Shown: positions 24,940 to 37,781, numbered from the stretch's first letter. The stretch is 64,000 bases of DNA from Brasenia schreberi (GCA_036023115.1 JAYKKT010000061.1:17707501-17771500); one strand, 5' to 3'. A program made the numbers and translations. Notes: generated by a model from the letters alone, not told the origin.

Positions 24940-25205
24940 TGGATCAGGGAGAAGCAGTGGCAGTCGGTAGAGGCGCAACAGTCAAGTGAGGCAAGGCCAA
25001 AGCCAGAACAATCAAGGCCTGAACGACCAAAGCCAGAACAGCCAAGGCCAGGCCGGCAAAGCCAAAAAGGCAAACCTAGGGCGGTAGGGCGGCAAAGCCA
25101 GAAAGACAAAACCAAGAGCGGTAGGCCGACAAAGCTAGAGAGGCGAAGCCACAGAGGCAGGTTGAACGGCAAAGCCAGAGCGGCAGGCTGAGTGGCCGGA
25201 AAAGA
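24940..25205 (+). repeat. GGCAAAGCCAGA-type degenerate repeats in copia leader
   Basis: About a dozen imperfect 12-30-bp units (CAAAGCCAGAACAG, GGCAAAGCCAGAAAG and similar) fill the leader. One frame without an ATG is open across about 85 codons. It encodes a very basic Pro/Arg/Lys/Gln-rich peptide (RPKPEQSRPERPKPEQPRPG). The leader then becomes ordinary AT-rich sequence up to gag. Confidence 0.6.
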
Positions 25206-26041
25206 AGACGCCAGAGATGCCGACAACCGAGGAGCGGTAGGAACCCGCCGGGATCGCACCTTCGGCCCCCTCCCTCTTTCTCTTCCCCCCTCTCTCTCTG
25301 TTTTTTTATAGTTTCTTTGTTTTTCTCTCTCTGTAACATTGTAAAAGCATTTTATATATACTGAAATTTTTTTTTAAAATTTGCGGTTTCAAAAAACCGC
25401 GGGCGGGAAAACCTCAAAACCGTTTGCGATTTCCGGAAAACTGCATTGGGGAACGTGGTAAAAAGACAAAACTGCCATGTCTGGATTCAGATATTACACA
25501 GTTGCCACTAGGCAAAATTATCCTTTTCTTCAGATATTTTCGAGTAAAAAGACTGTTTTGCCCTTATTGAGCGAAAAGTCAGTTTTACCCTATGGTCTTT
25601 TGTGAAAATTACCAAATACAGGGCTATCAGTTTACGGTTTTACCCTTTTTGGTTTGGATAATTTTAATTCTGCCATCAAGTCAAAAGAAAGATTTACCCG
25701 TATTCTTTTGAAAAATTACAAATTCGCGCTGAGGGATAAAAGTTACGATTTTAACCCCGATCAGTTGCAAATTTTACAAGAATATCAAATAGTAATTTTA
25801 CAAGTTTTTCCTCAAGATTCTACAAAATTACAAAAGAGGATAAATAAACAAAATTATAGTTTTGTCTCTTGGTATTCTTTTAGGAGCATAGAGGCAGAAA
25901 CCCCCTTGGAATTTTTTTTCAGAAGATTATTTGCTAGATATCATGCATCGCATTAATATGCTTCTTGCTATGTGTGCTTGTGTTTTTGTGTTGGTTTTCT
26001 TTTTAGATCGCTTAATTGTTATTTTTACCAAACACATAAAA

Positions 26042-26863
26042 ATGAGTTCTAGGATATGTATGTCAGAATTAGCAAAAACAGAAAAGCTGAATGGTCTGAA
26101 CTTCCAGACATAGAAGAGAAGAATTCTTTTGGCTCTAACACTAGATGGTGTTGAGTATGTTTTAAAAGAAACCATGCGTCCTCCACCCCCATACGCAAGT
26201 GAGCAACAATTAGAAATGTATAAAACATTTCTAAAGGATGATACCATAGCAAGGACGCTCATGTTCACTTACATGGAGGATGACTTGATTAGGGTCTTTG
26301 AAGAGTATGAGACCGCAAAAGAGTTGTTTGACTTATTAACAGCTAAATATGATACAACTACTAAATTGCATGTGCAGTTGCTACTACAGAAATACAATTC
26401 TTTCAGAATGAAAGAAGGAGAAAATGTAGTAGAGCATGTAAATCACATGCTGGTAATGACTAGAGACTTAGCCATAGCGAAATCAGTCATCCCTGAACTG
26501 ATATAGATATCAATAATATTGAACAGTCTATCCCCGTCATGGAACATGGTCACTACTGCCCTAAGACTAGGGTCAGAAATCAACATTTCTGAGTTTCCCC
26601 TTAAACTAGCAATAGAGAAAGAACACATGCTCAAAAACAAGAAAGAGAAATTACTAATGGTTTAGGATGAGTTAGAATCTAGCTCCAAATCCAATAAAAA
26701 AAAGAAGCTAAATAAAAAGTTTGGCAAGAATAATAAAAAAAATGGTCAAAATTTTAAGAAATCATAAGAAGTCGCTTCTCGGGTCAAGTGTTTTAACTGT
26801 GGAAAGATGAGACACTACAAAAGGGATTGTCGTAATAAGAAAGGTGGAGGAAACAACCCATAG
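26042..26863 (+). pseudogene. Copia gag (capsid/nucleocapsid), four nonsense codons
   Basis: One reading frame of 274 codons from ATG 26042 (MSSRICMSELAKTEKLNG) to TAG 26861-26863. It contains the typical copia gag core, including LDGVEYVLKE and YETAKELFDLLTAKYDTTTK, then FRMKEGENVVEHVNHM. A Lys/Asn-rich linker and a CCHC zinc knuckle CFNCGKMRHYKRDC follow at residues ~252-265. In-frame stops interrupt it at 26111, near 26504, near 26662 and near 26767, but there is no frameshift. Gag would form the cytoplasmic particle that packages the element RNA. Start choice: this ATG opens the frame that carries the knuckle. Confidence 0.88.
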
Positions 26864-26939
26864 CACAGACAATCAGAGAAGCAGGATATAATCTGCATAA
26901 TTTCAGAATGCCTGTATTTGGACCGCCCAATGACAGGTT

Positions 26940-29895
26940 GGTAGATAGACTCAGGAACTACAAGACAAATCTCGAATAACAAGGAAAGGGCAATGGACCC
27001 AAAGGAATATCAACCTCGAGAACATCTTGTGTATATGGGAAACAATACTTTCTCAGATGTTCTGGGTATTGGATCCTTCAGGATATATGTACAAGGCAAA
27101 CCAATTGTACTGACAGATGTGTTAATTATGCTATCAATAAGGTACAATCTGGTTTCGATCTTTGCCTTAATTAAGAAGGGTTTTGAAGTTAGGTTTATTC
27201 CTAAAAAGGTGACTATGGGCAAACATGAGAGAATCTTGTTCTTAGGAGAATTTGATGTAGAACAAGGACTGTTCAAATTGTTTGATAATGAAAGTCACCC
27301 ATCTTTTGCTTATATTGAGAGTGCCTTTACTGTTGATGTGAATATGTGGCATAAACGCCTAGGGCATATAAGTCTGGAAAAGTTGAGGAAATTATCCAAC
27401 TTTGACTTATTGCCTATATTTGAGGAAAAGACTTTCAACAAGTGTGAAGCTTGTATACAAGGAAAAATGACAAGAAAAATTTTTCTCAAGGAAACAACAA
27501 GAGCAACAACCCTGTTGAAAATTATTCACACAGATTTATGTGGACCTTTTAGAGTAAAGACACATCGGAGAAAGGGTTATTTTATAACCTTTATCGATGA
27601 TTACTCTATATATATGTATATATATCTCTTGGCACATAAGTCGGAGGCACTTGAGGCATTTAAAAAATATAAGCAAGAAGTGAAAAATCAATTAGGGCAT
27701 TTGATCAAAGTCTTAAGATCAGACAGAGGAGGTGAATATACCTCGGTAGAATTCTTGGAATTTTACAAAGACTTTGATATTACTAAACAAAATACAATGC
27801 CCAGGACACCTCAGCAAAATGGTGTAGCTGAAAGATACAATAGAACCTTGTTGAATATAACAAGGTCAATGTTGATTGATGCCTCTCTTCGAAGGGTATT
27901 TTGGGGATAAGCAGTAAGTAGAACTGTTTATATACTCAATAGAGTATCATGTAAACCTGTATTCACTATACCATATGAGATATGGTTTGGAAGAAAACCC
28001 AACCTAGGTCATCTCAAGAGGTGAGAATCTATTGCACACGTGAAGATCCTTGATCAGTCTAGAGATAAGCTAGACAACAAGTCTTTGAGATGTATATTTA
28101 TTGGATATCCAAAAGGTTCAAAAGGATATCGGTTTTATCATAAGGATCACGAACTCATTGAAAGCAGAGATGTTGAATTCTTAGAAGATATTAAGAATGA
28201 CATCTTAAAGAACGATAAGGAATGTGTTCATGATTTGGTAGATTTATACCAATCATCTTTTGAGCCCATAAAAGATCTTCTTAAAACTACCGATACCTTA
28301 TAGAAGAAGTGTGTAATTCGGTAGATTTGGATGAGTTGACTGATAACTTAACTTATCAGCAAGCAATGAACTCATCGAAAGCAAAAGACTGGGAGAAAGC
28401 CATGGATGAGGAAATTGAATCCATTGAGAAAAACCAAGTTTGGGAATTGACTGATTTACCAAAAGGAAGAAAAGTTATAGGCTGTAAATGAATTCTGAAA
28501 AAGAAATACAAGGTCGATGGTACAATCGACAAGTTTAAAGTGAGGTTGGTTGCAAAGGGTTTTTCGCAAAAAGAGGGGATAGATTATGTTGAGACATATT
28601 CCCTAGTTACGAAATTTGCATCCATACAGATAATCCTAGCAATATCTACATACTATGATTTAGATTTATATCAGTTAGATATAAAGACAGCTTTTCTAAA
28701 TGGAGATTTAGAAGAAATCATATACATGCAACAGCCCGAAGGATTTGTGGTTGAAGACCAAGAAGATAAAATATATAGATTGAAAAAATCCCTATATGGC
28801 TTGAAACAATCACCTCACCAATGGTATTTGACTTTTCAAAATGTCATTATAGAACTTGGGTTTGTGGCTAACAAACTTGATCATTGTGTATATGTTTGGA
28901 ACAGTGGGAGCCACTTTGTCATCTTGTCATTATATGTTGATGACATATTGTTGATTGGAAACGACAATGAGATGATTGTCAAAACCAAGTCATGGTTGAA
29001 CTCCAAGTTCGAAATGAAGGATATAGGAGAAGCATCCTATATCTTGAGTATAAAGATCTCTCGAGATAGAGGATCTAGACTCTTATGCCTGAGTCAAGAG
29101 AGATATATTGACTATATCCTCAAGAAGTTTAAAATGGGTGAATGTAAGTTTGCAGATACACCTATTGCAAAAGGAGCTAAATTAAGTAAGGTTGATTGTC
29201 TCGGTGAGGAAGACGATAAGCCTAATGTTCCTTATGCACAAGCTGTTGGCAGCTTGATATTTGTTATGTTGTGTACAAGACTTGATATCAGTTTTACTGT
29301 TGGTCTTGTCAGTAGATATCAAAGTAATCCTAGTTGGCAGCACTAAGTAGCTGTGAAAAGGATTCTAAGATATCTAAAAGGAACAAAGGACTTAAAACTG
29401 TGTTTTCAAGCAGATGAACTAAAAGTGGTAGGATACTCAGATGCTGACTTTGTTGGGAGCAAAGATGACAACAAATCAACCTCGGGACAAATATTCTTAT
29501 TTGGAGGTGGTGTTTTTTCTTGGGCATGTAAGAAATAGGGTTGTGTAGCATTGCATACACAGGAAGCTGAGTATGTTGCTTGCTGTATGGCTGCAACAAG
29601 TGCTGTCTGGATAAGCTGCTTCATACGAGATTTGAAGTTGGAGATAACAGACGAGCTAGTGGTTATCTATTGTGATAACAATGCAGCAATTACTCTTATT
29701 AAGAGTAGAGCGGATTGCTCAAAAAGCAAGCATATAATGGTAAAATACCACTATGTTCACGATATGGTTATGAGAAAGGAAATATCCATCTCATACATGC
29801 CAACCGAAGATATGTTGGCAAACCCCTTGACAAAATGCATAACAGAGGATCTCTTCTCAAAACATGTTACTAACATGGGTTTGAAATATGTTTGA
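26940..29895 (+). pseudogene. Copia pol: protease, integrase, RT, RNase H, interrupted
   Basis: Domains in order. Protease IDSGTTRQIS (26947 on, preceded by TAG where Trp is usual). Gag-pre-integrase with MWHKRLGHIS and CEACIQGKMTR (HHCC zinc site, 27345-27475). Integrase catalytic core HTDLCGPF, LRSDRGGEY and QQNGVAERYNRTL (D, D, E, 27525-27850). RT with YQLDIKTAFLNGDLEE, LYGLKQSPHQW and the catalytic LSLYVDDILLIGN (28670-28965). RNase H with SDADFVGSKDDNKSTSG, QEAEYVACCMAATSAVWI and CDNNAA (29440-29690), ending NMGLKYV at 29895. Stops at about 27908, 28023, 28301, 28488, 29344 and 29536, plus local indels, break the polyprotein. Confidence 0.93.
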
Positions 29896-29994
29896 TTGTT
29901 GTATAGGTAAATAACCATACAATGGATATATATTGTTGTATAGGTAAATAACCATACAACAGATGATTTGTTGTATAGGGAAATAACCACACAA
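29896..29994 (+). repeat. Three tandem hairpin-forming units before the copia polypurine tract
   Basis: Units at 29896-29922, 29933-29959 and 29968-29994. Each reads TTGTTGTATAGG, a short AT loop, then CC(A/C)(T/C)ACAA. Within each unit TTGTATaGG can pair with CCATACAA around TAAATAA. They sit directly downstream of the pol stop. Confidence 0.85.
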
Positions 29995-30094
29995 CAGGTT
30001 CTGATTGCAATAGTAATCAAGAATCGATATAACTAGAGAAAACCCCTGAAAAGTGGGAGGAAAACCAGTATGTCGATACACTTGGCTCGAATGG

Positions 30095-30106
30095 CCAAGT
30101 GGGAGA
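30095..30106 (+). other. Polypurine tract of the copia element
   Basis: CCAAGTGGGAGA immediately before the 3' LTR, the common plant copia form of this plus-strand primer. Confidence 0.85.
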
Positions 30107-30512
30107 TGTCACAGATAATGACCATTCTCGGCTCAGGTAATGACTGGATTGACCATCCAGTCCGTTACCTGAAGAAGATAAGGCCAGATAGATAATGGAT
30201 GACTGTTACCAGGATTTCCGGTAACGATCATTCGTTACAGCTCCCGGACGAGAGAAGCCATAGGAGGATAAGCACGACGAAGGGGGAGCACCTGCCTATA
30301 AAAGGTAGGCATTACAAACACATATACGGTGAAAAGAATACAAAAACAAGAAAGAAAGTGTGTGTATCTTCGTCTGTGTGAGAACCCTGTGTGGAAACCT
30401 CGTGTCCATCACTCGCATCCCATTCCGCAGCATCTTCAGAGGGCTGCTCACCACCAGAGAGGCCATCACTGGAATCCGGCCGAAGAGAAGAAGGTACTGC
30501 ACTTCTTCCACA
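30107..30512 (+). repeat. 3' LTR of the copia element
   Basis: Starts TGTCACAGATAATGA and ends CTTCTTCCACA. A TATAAAA box lies at 30297-30303. Same length as the 5' LTR. Confidence 0.96.
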
Positions 30513-32847
30513 CAATCACACTTCCGTCATCTTAATACTGATAAAAACCCAATTACGTGATCGCTATTTAATAAAAAGTTCCTCATCTGGAGGTGTGCAA
30601 TAGCGAGATACGAATGATAATGCGTAAAATTAACATTGTCCTTTGCCTTTGAAGAAGAAGATAATGAGATGGTGTCCATGAACTTCATCTAAAAAACACA
30701 CTTTAAAGATGCTATTCAGTTGATTTTGGGCGCATGCATATGAAATATCACATGAAGCATCAAGCTTGGTGAAAAAGCAAATGGCCAGTGCTCATCGACT
30801 AGCATTATGCACTTTTAGACCAGATGCCTATATACGGTGCCGGTGCAGGCAAGGTACTGCAATTTCGAAATTCATCATAAGATATGAATATACACATGCA
30901 TACACACATAACATACACACATAAATAATAGATACTGTTCTATATAATCGTCGTAATATTTCATAAAACTAAACGAGAAACTTAGTTTCATAAATTTGAC
31001 AATAATTTATAAAGAATCCCTGATACGTAGCACTAAAGTTTTATAATAAGTATTTAAAATAATTTGTGTTGACTCAGACTTGGAAGAGGTATGAGTATTG
31101 AGTGTGGAGATTATGGCAGGGGTGCGGCGCCGTCGTAGAAGTGTCTATATGACAACCGGATGCACCTTTACAGCAAGCATGAGGCAGAAAACTTATGTGG
31201 ATGCACATTATGTTCATTAATGTCCTATTTGAAGGTTTCCTTTCCTAAATACACACCCGTTTTGAGGACTACAATTACTACCTTATCATTCCCAACGGAA
31301 AATTTGATATGAAAACAATTGAATCTTGAACATTTTTTTAGAAAATTAAAGTAAGTATTTTATTGACGCTTCTATTTTTTTATCAGATTACCTCAATCTA
31401 CAGTACAAGAACTGGTTAAAAAGAAGACTTTCTTTTTATTGGCATACTCTAACTATACTTGAACTAATATCAGCATTGTTTTTGAATTTTAGAACCAGAA
31501 TCTAATGCATCTAATGAAGCAAATTTGAGGATAGCAAGTTATCTATTTAGATTATTTTGTATATGTATGTTTTCATCACCAACAATTAAACATCTGAAGC
31601 TTTTCTATGAAATCAAACGTACTTAGAAAAATGTGAACACTAGAAAAGACCCTCATGGCGATCATCACCATATATCTTCCGGGTAGTAAAAATTTAGAAA
31701 TAGAAACCGCCTAAAACATAGAATTCCAAATATGACAGAAAATAAAGAGTATGACAAACTCACTTTCCACATCCAACTCGACACTGTCCAAATTCTTCAA
31801 TTTGCATAGACTGATATTGCAAATTCAATTCGATATATTCATATGTAACATTGTGCCTTACAGAAATTAATTTTGCTTTAATGAAGCCCCAGGTCCCACT
31901 CAGAAATTAAGTTACGAGTACGGTTGCCTAAGATCAATATGCTCCATAGTGTTAATGCTAGTAAATCAGCTGCGGGGAACTGGAAAGAAGCTACTTTGGT
32001 TTGTTCCATCAGTCGGTTCGAGTCAAAGACGATCATGAGCTTATAGAAACTCTAAGCACAATAAGTAATCTTCTCCTCTAAGTACAAGATTGATTATTGA
32101 ATAAAATGTTGCTTTGTGAATACAATCTCTTCTGAATGAGTTTATTCATAGCAAAAAAAAGGACCTTTTGATGAAAAAGATCCTGAAACAGCTGCCAGTT
32201 TGTGCATATGTATGTCCCTAACTTGTCATATTTCAAAATTGCCAACTAGTTACTTGTCAAATGCCAATATTCGGCCATTAAAGTCGGCAAATATGCCCCT
32301 TCTCTGAATGTTCACATTCGATATTCAGATATAATTGCTTTAAACTGGAATATCTCTTCATACTATACGTTTCTTGGTATTCAAATAGTTGACGACAGTC
32401 AATCTCTACTGAAACAGTTTAAGGCCATGTGGACAAAAACATATAAAGTAAAGAAATGCCAAAGATTGGACAACTAGCTGGGGTGTAGTGAAAAACTTAT
32501 GTTTGAAGAAAATTTCAGTCCGTTTCATTTAAGTTTAATTGTGACACTTGAACAGTTTCAAGTTTGCTTGTAGAGGGGCGACATACGGCTCCAATCTTCC
32601 TAAAGCAAGATTTTGATTTTCCTATGCATATTAGTGTTACAGTGTCGGATCTCTTCGTCTGAGTGCTAGGAGAAAATCCCAAATCATCTCTATGCCTCGT
32701 ATGACCAATCGTGCAGCAGATTTCTTGACCCGCTTTGGAGACGGTTTAGGTCACTGCAACTATGGACGAGCCACCCTCGCGGTTTCAGTGGGACCACCCA
32801 ATATATATATATATATAAGAGAGAGAGGGGATATAATGCTAAATTGC
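30513..32847. other. No recognised gene
   Basis: About 2.3 kb of AT-rich, unassigned sequence. Minor CACACA/TACACA runs lie at 30890-30930 and a (TA)n(GA)n stub at 32803-32828. No long open frame and no transposon motif were recognised. Confidence 0.45.
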
Positions 32848-35680
32848 AGGGAGGGTTTCCATATTTTGTAGCATAGACGGGTGTGAGGTAAGAAAACTAA
32901 TTCTAGATAATAAGATGCGTATGGGTGTTTGAAATATAAGAACATTGACCAACAAACTAATGGAGGTGGTACGTACTATGATTAAGAGAAAGATTTATAT
33001 TCTATATTTTCAAAAGATAAAGTGAGTGAGATAAAAACTAAAGGAGATTGTGAATACATGTTTTATATTATGGTACTTAGGAAAGAAAAATACTTATAAT
33101 GGAGTTAGTATTATTTGATATTATTATAAATAAAGATTTAAAAAATAATATAATGGATATACAATGATACGAGGATTGAATTATGATGGTAAAATTAATG
33201 TTACGAGTAGAGACTTTGAATATATTTTGTGCATATGTATTCTAAGTAGGGCTAAAAAATAGCATAAAGAAGACATTTTGAGAGGAATTAGATAAAATAA
33301 TTTAAAAAATTCCACGAAGAAATAATTTGTTTGAGAGGAAACTTAAATAAATATGTCGGTAAAAAGATATTGAGATATTAAGGTATTCTTGAAAACTATA
33401 GTTTTGAGGATTTAAATGAGGAAGATAGTGAAATTTTAAGTTTTGCTATAGCAGATGATTTCTTTATAGCCATACAATTTTTTAAAAATAAGATAACATT
33501 TAATTACTTGTAAGAGTGACTTGTTATAAACATAAATTGATTATTTTATTTATAAAAAAAGATAGATCATGTTGTAAAGATTACAAGGTAATTCCAAGAG
33601 AATTGAACTACCCAACATCAACTTTTAGTTATGATTTTTTTGATAAAAAGTGGATAAAAAAAGGATTGCATTGAGGTATTTAAACTAAATGGAGAAATCT
33701 CAAAATTGAGGAAGAAGATATATTTAAACAAAAAGTTGTTCAAGGAGATGCTTAGAATTAGAGAAGCATACCTTCTTATAGGTAGAACAATGACTATATA
33801 TATTAAGAAAGTGACAAAAGATGTATTAGGCAAATCTAAGGGAAGCATACTAGTACAAAAAGAAGCTTAGTGGTGAGGTGAAGGGATACAAGATAAAACT
33901 AAGGTAAAAAAGTCATACTACAAATTGCATTATGCCAAGAAGACTAGTGAAACTTGGGAGGCTTATAAGAAAAAGAAGAAGAAGCAAAAATACCATTAGT
34001 GAAGTAAAAGCCAAAATTTAAGAGGATTTATATAAAAAACTTAACTCAAAAGAAGGTGAAAGAGATATTTTTAAGATAGCTAAGGATAGAGATAAGAAAA
34101 CTAAGGATCTTACTTTTGGTAGATGTATCAGAGATAAGACGAGAAGATTCTAGTGACAAGTGATGATATAAAATAGATAGAAAATTTATTTTAATATACT
34201 TTAAATAAAAATATAGGTATTAATATTATCTTAAGAGAACTAACCAAATAAAAAAAGTATATAAACTACAATTTTTACTGACATATTCAGAAGAATGAAG
34301 TAAAAAAGACTCTTAAACTTATTGGGGTTGGTAAATCTATAGGACAAAAAAATATTACTACAGAAGTATGAAAAATCCTAAGAAATTACTTAGATTTTAA
34401 GATTATTTAATGAAATATAGAAAATAAAAGATGCACGAAGAATGGAGGAAGAGTACAATTATACATGTATAAAAGAGAAAGAGAGACCTTCAAAATTATG
34501 TAGATTATCAAGGTATCAAGTTTATGAGAATTATTGATCGAGTATAATAGAGAACCAATTTGGATTCATGTCAGACAAATCTACTATTTAAGTGATTCAC
34601 CTATTGAGATGCCTTATAAAACATTTTAGAGCAAAAAAGAAGAACCTTTACATGACATTTATTGATCTACAAAAAAACTTATTATAGGGTGTTAGAAGAT
34701 ATTATTTGAAGAATCTTGGAAGAGAGGTATCCATTGACATATATAAATCTTATAAGAGACATGTATGATGGTATAAAAATATGTGTGAGAACTCATGAAG
34801 GAATACAAACTTCTTTGAAGTTAATATTAGGTTACATCATGAATTAGTTTTAAGTTCATATTTATTTATATTGGTCTTTGATGAGTTAACAAAACATATT
34901 CAAGAAGAAGTACCTGAGTAATGTTATTTGAGTCTAAAGAAAATATTAATAGAAAATTAAAACTATAGAGGGAAATATTACAAAGTAAAGGCCCTCGATT
35001 TGGTAGAATAAAGACATAATATATGAAATGTAAGTTTGATAATTTGTTTACTTTAGAAGATATGTAAATTAAGATTGACACATTGCATCTCTCACAAAGA
35101 AAGTTTTAAATACTTATGACAAGTTTTTCAAAGGGATGAAAAATTGATAGAGATGTTTTGAATAGAATTAATGTATTTTGGTTAAAATAGAGATGGACAT
35201 TAGGTATTCTATGTTACAAGAAGATACCACTAAAGTTGAACGGTAAATATTATACAACAACAATTAGAACTCCTATGTTTTATGGTTTTGAGTGATAATG
35301 TATAAGAGATGTTCGTGGTAGAAAAGAAGATGTTGAGATGAATGTGTGACCACATAAGGAAAGACCATATATATACTGAGGTTATTAGAAACAAATTAAA
35401 AGTGGTATCAATAGAGAATAAAATGAGAAAAAAATGTGTAAGATTTTTTGACATGTAGAAAAACGATCAAAGAAAGCTTCTAAAAAGGTATGAAAAACTA
35501 AATTGTGAAAATATTAAAAGAGAAAGAGAAAGATCACAAAAGTATTGGAGAGAAACAATAAAGAATGACCTACATCTATGCTGAGTTAACTGTCAATATC
35601 ACACATAATAGGGCTTTGTGAAAACAAAGAATTTATGTAGTCGACCCCATCTAGTATGCGAAAAAGCTTACTTGTAAAAA
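32848..35680 (+). mobile_element. RTE LINE, old and highly degenerate
   Basis: It follows the same order as the 962-4221 copy at the nucleotide level. From 32870 come CTAGATAATAAGATGCGTA and TAATGGAGGTGGTACGTAC. Around 34590-34640 it matches the FGF/STIEAI region. At 34730-34800 it carries ACATATATAAATCTTATAAGAG and the end is GTCGACCCCATCTAGTATGC near 35640-35660. Stops and indels are far denser than in the other copies, and no open stretch of note remains. No target duplication was found. Confidence 0.85.
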
Positions 35681-37781
35681 TACTTTTATCATTCGATCTT
35701 TGAGATTAATAATAAAAATTAAATTAAAAATATTATTTATATTATTTTACATCAATAGTGGAGATGTTTCAACATTATATATTTAGCCCTCTCTATATAT
35801 CTATATGGGTGTGGTACTTTCTCCATGATATGATTCGTTTTGCAGTTCCGTATAGCCTCTCTCCGGGGATGTAATTTTGCTCAGTGAACCCAAAACAAAA
35901 ATATCTTCTTTTGAACATTACCAAGTATTGGACTAGAGTACTTGATCTTGTGCGGACCCAGATTGACGAGCTAAAACTAGAATTCAATTTCCTGAAACAC
36001 ACACATTGGCAGGCCCCTCTGATTCCCATGTCACAAGCGGTGAGTTCGATTCCTGCATGTGTGTGTTTAACGAACGGCCTTGGCTTTAACGTAAACAGGA
36101 GAAAAAAGGTGCAAGGCCCTTGGTGCACGAGTTTCATGCTTGGATCCGGATTTTATATTGGGTCCGTCCATTGTCCTAGGTACCAATAGCATAACAATCT
36201 ACTGAAGCAAGAAGTTCGGGTCCCGACCAACAAACTGGACCGATATGCGCTTTTCGGGTCAAGGTTGACCATCATATCTGATCCGATTTCACCGTATCGG
36301 ACTCTAGATTTCGGGATCTACGTCGGTTAGAGGATCATTTCCGTCAAATTTTAGGAGTCAACGACGCTTCGCTTGTTGGTCATACAGGCGCAATGTTCGG
36401 CTTGTGGAAGGCGGCGGCCGCAACAACCAACTCCCCCCAAAACTCCCTCTCTAACTAAACCTCCGTTATGCACCCGTAAATTACAGAAATGCCATGTTCT
36501 TTCACTAGTTTACTTAGTCCGATCATCGAGCTTTAACACTTTTGTGTTGCATCAGTTGCAGAACTCACAGCGTCAGCTCACCTGCCAGAGCACTGGAGCC
36601 GACTCGCAAGATGCAGGTCATGAGTTCCATTCCTGGAGCATGCATAACTGTAACCAAAAAAAAAGCAGGGCGGTTGTACACTTGTAAGTCTAGAATACAC
36701 ATAACCTTTATCATATATCCTTGAAGGCCAAGTTCAAATAAAGTTCAACAATCAACCGTTTTTTGTTTCATACCAATTAATTTGAAGCAAATATAGAGGG
36801 TTCCGTATATAAAAGTGAGGCCAAATAGTCTACATTGATAGAGTTCTCAAGCACATAAGAATACATCTATGACGAAGTAGTGGTACTCACCAAAATGTTC
36901 CATATTTTTTGTCTGAAAAATCTTGTCCAAGTCGAGAACAATTTGGGTAATATGACTTGGTTAGAAACATAGATCTCCAAGACATTTTAAGTAAGTTATC
37001 TTGGTAGGGTTGGAGACTTTGGTTCAGTCACATGTAAGTTTTGGATTCAAACCAGGGTCAGGTAGAGTGTAAATGGGGAACATCTCGACCGGACCTAAAG
37101 GTCCAATGCACCATGAGTCAGAGCTAAACCCGCCTGCTTTTTAAGCTGCTTTTGCTGTATTGGTTGCTCAAGACTTTTGGTCTCCCCTCAAACTCGATAA
37201 AAAAAAATAGAGATGTTAAATCTGAATTGTCTCCACCTTTACTGTATGAATCATACATAAAAAAAAAATACTCTTTTTTTCTTCAAATGAACTAAACTAA
37301 GTAGTTATATGAGGGAAAGAAAGACGCTTATCAAAGAATTGCTGAAACATTAGGGGAAACGGTGAGTTTTTGGTTAGTTCAGAAAAGTGTGGAGGATGTT
37401 TTGGGAATTCCGCTAAACTTGTATCGTTTCATAACAGCTGCGAAGGAGCAACCACCGAACCCTCTTCACAGGGCAGGGCCGTCTGTTTGAGTTGTGAAAC
37501 TCAGCCCCCCTCCTCTCCATTTCGCCGATGGGGGACGTTGAGATAGTCTAAGGAACACAAAGAGATCTCCTCTCTCACGGAAGAAGGAACGGAACCTCTT
37601 GATCCTTCAAGATTTCTCTTTTGGGTTTTCTCCCTCGTTTTCCTAAGAGGTTTCTTACTTCGGTTCTTGTATATCCGGCCAAAAGATAGTATTTCAAATT
37701 CATCCGTTCTCTCTGTGTGTGTGTGTGTTTGTTTGGGTATCTTTATACCCATTCCTTTCGCTCCCTAAATTTTTGCAGGTG
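35681..37781. other. Intergenic region upstream of the 37.8-kb gene
   Basis: No coding gene was recognised. It contains two tRNA-like B-box sequences (about 36042 and 36622, see separate entry). Near 37500-37690 comes promoter or 5' UTR-like sequence of the next gene, with pyrimidine-rich runs and (GT)n at 37714-37728. A TTTTTGCAG acceptor at 37770-37778 suggests a 5' UTR intron just before the start codon. Confidence 0.4.
36565..36645 (+). repeat. Possible tRNA-derived SINE head
   Basis: CAGCTCACCTGCCAGAGCA resembles a tRNA A-box and D-arm. GCAGGTCATGAGTTCCATTCC, 40 bp on, resembles the B-box. It is not a folded tRNA gene: the B-box is altered and the arms do not pair cleanly. Confidence 0.4.

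Larger units (their letters stand above)
24456..30512 (+). mobile_element. Complete Ty1-copia LTR retrotransposon (inactive)
   Basis: It has two 406-bp LTRs (24456-24861 and 30107-30512), a PBS at 24862 and a polypurine tract before the 3' LTR. The coding order gag, protease, integrase, RT, RNase H defines copia. Flanks GAATC (24451-24455) and CAATC (30513-30517) look like a 5-bp target duplication with one change. By eye the LTRs agree at about nine positions in ten, so the insertion is not recent. In-frame nonsense codons in gag and pol make it inactive, yet domain order and motifs are well kept. Confidence 0.96.

Noticed and set aside
29896..29994. CRISPR-like spaced repeats
   Set aside because: Only three units with 8-10-bp gaps, inside a plant copia 3' UTR. 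No cas genes and a eukaryotic context.
36565..36645. Functional tRNA gene
   Set aside because: The B-box is altered and the acceptor and anticodon arms do not pair, so at most it is a SINE head.
37719..37781. Upstream extension of the coiled-coil gene start (MCVFVWVSLYPF)
   Set aside because: It is a (GT)n-derived hydrophobic stretch ending in an acceptor-like TTTGCAG, so it is more likely a 5' UTR intron than coding.
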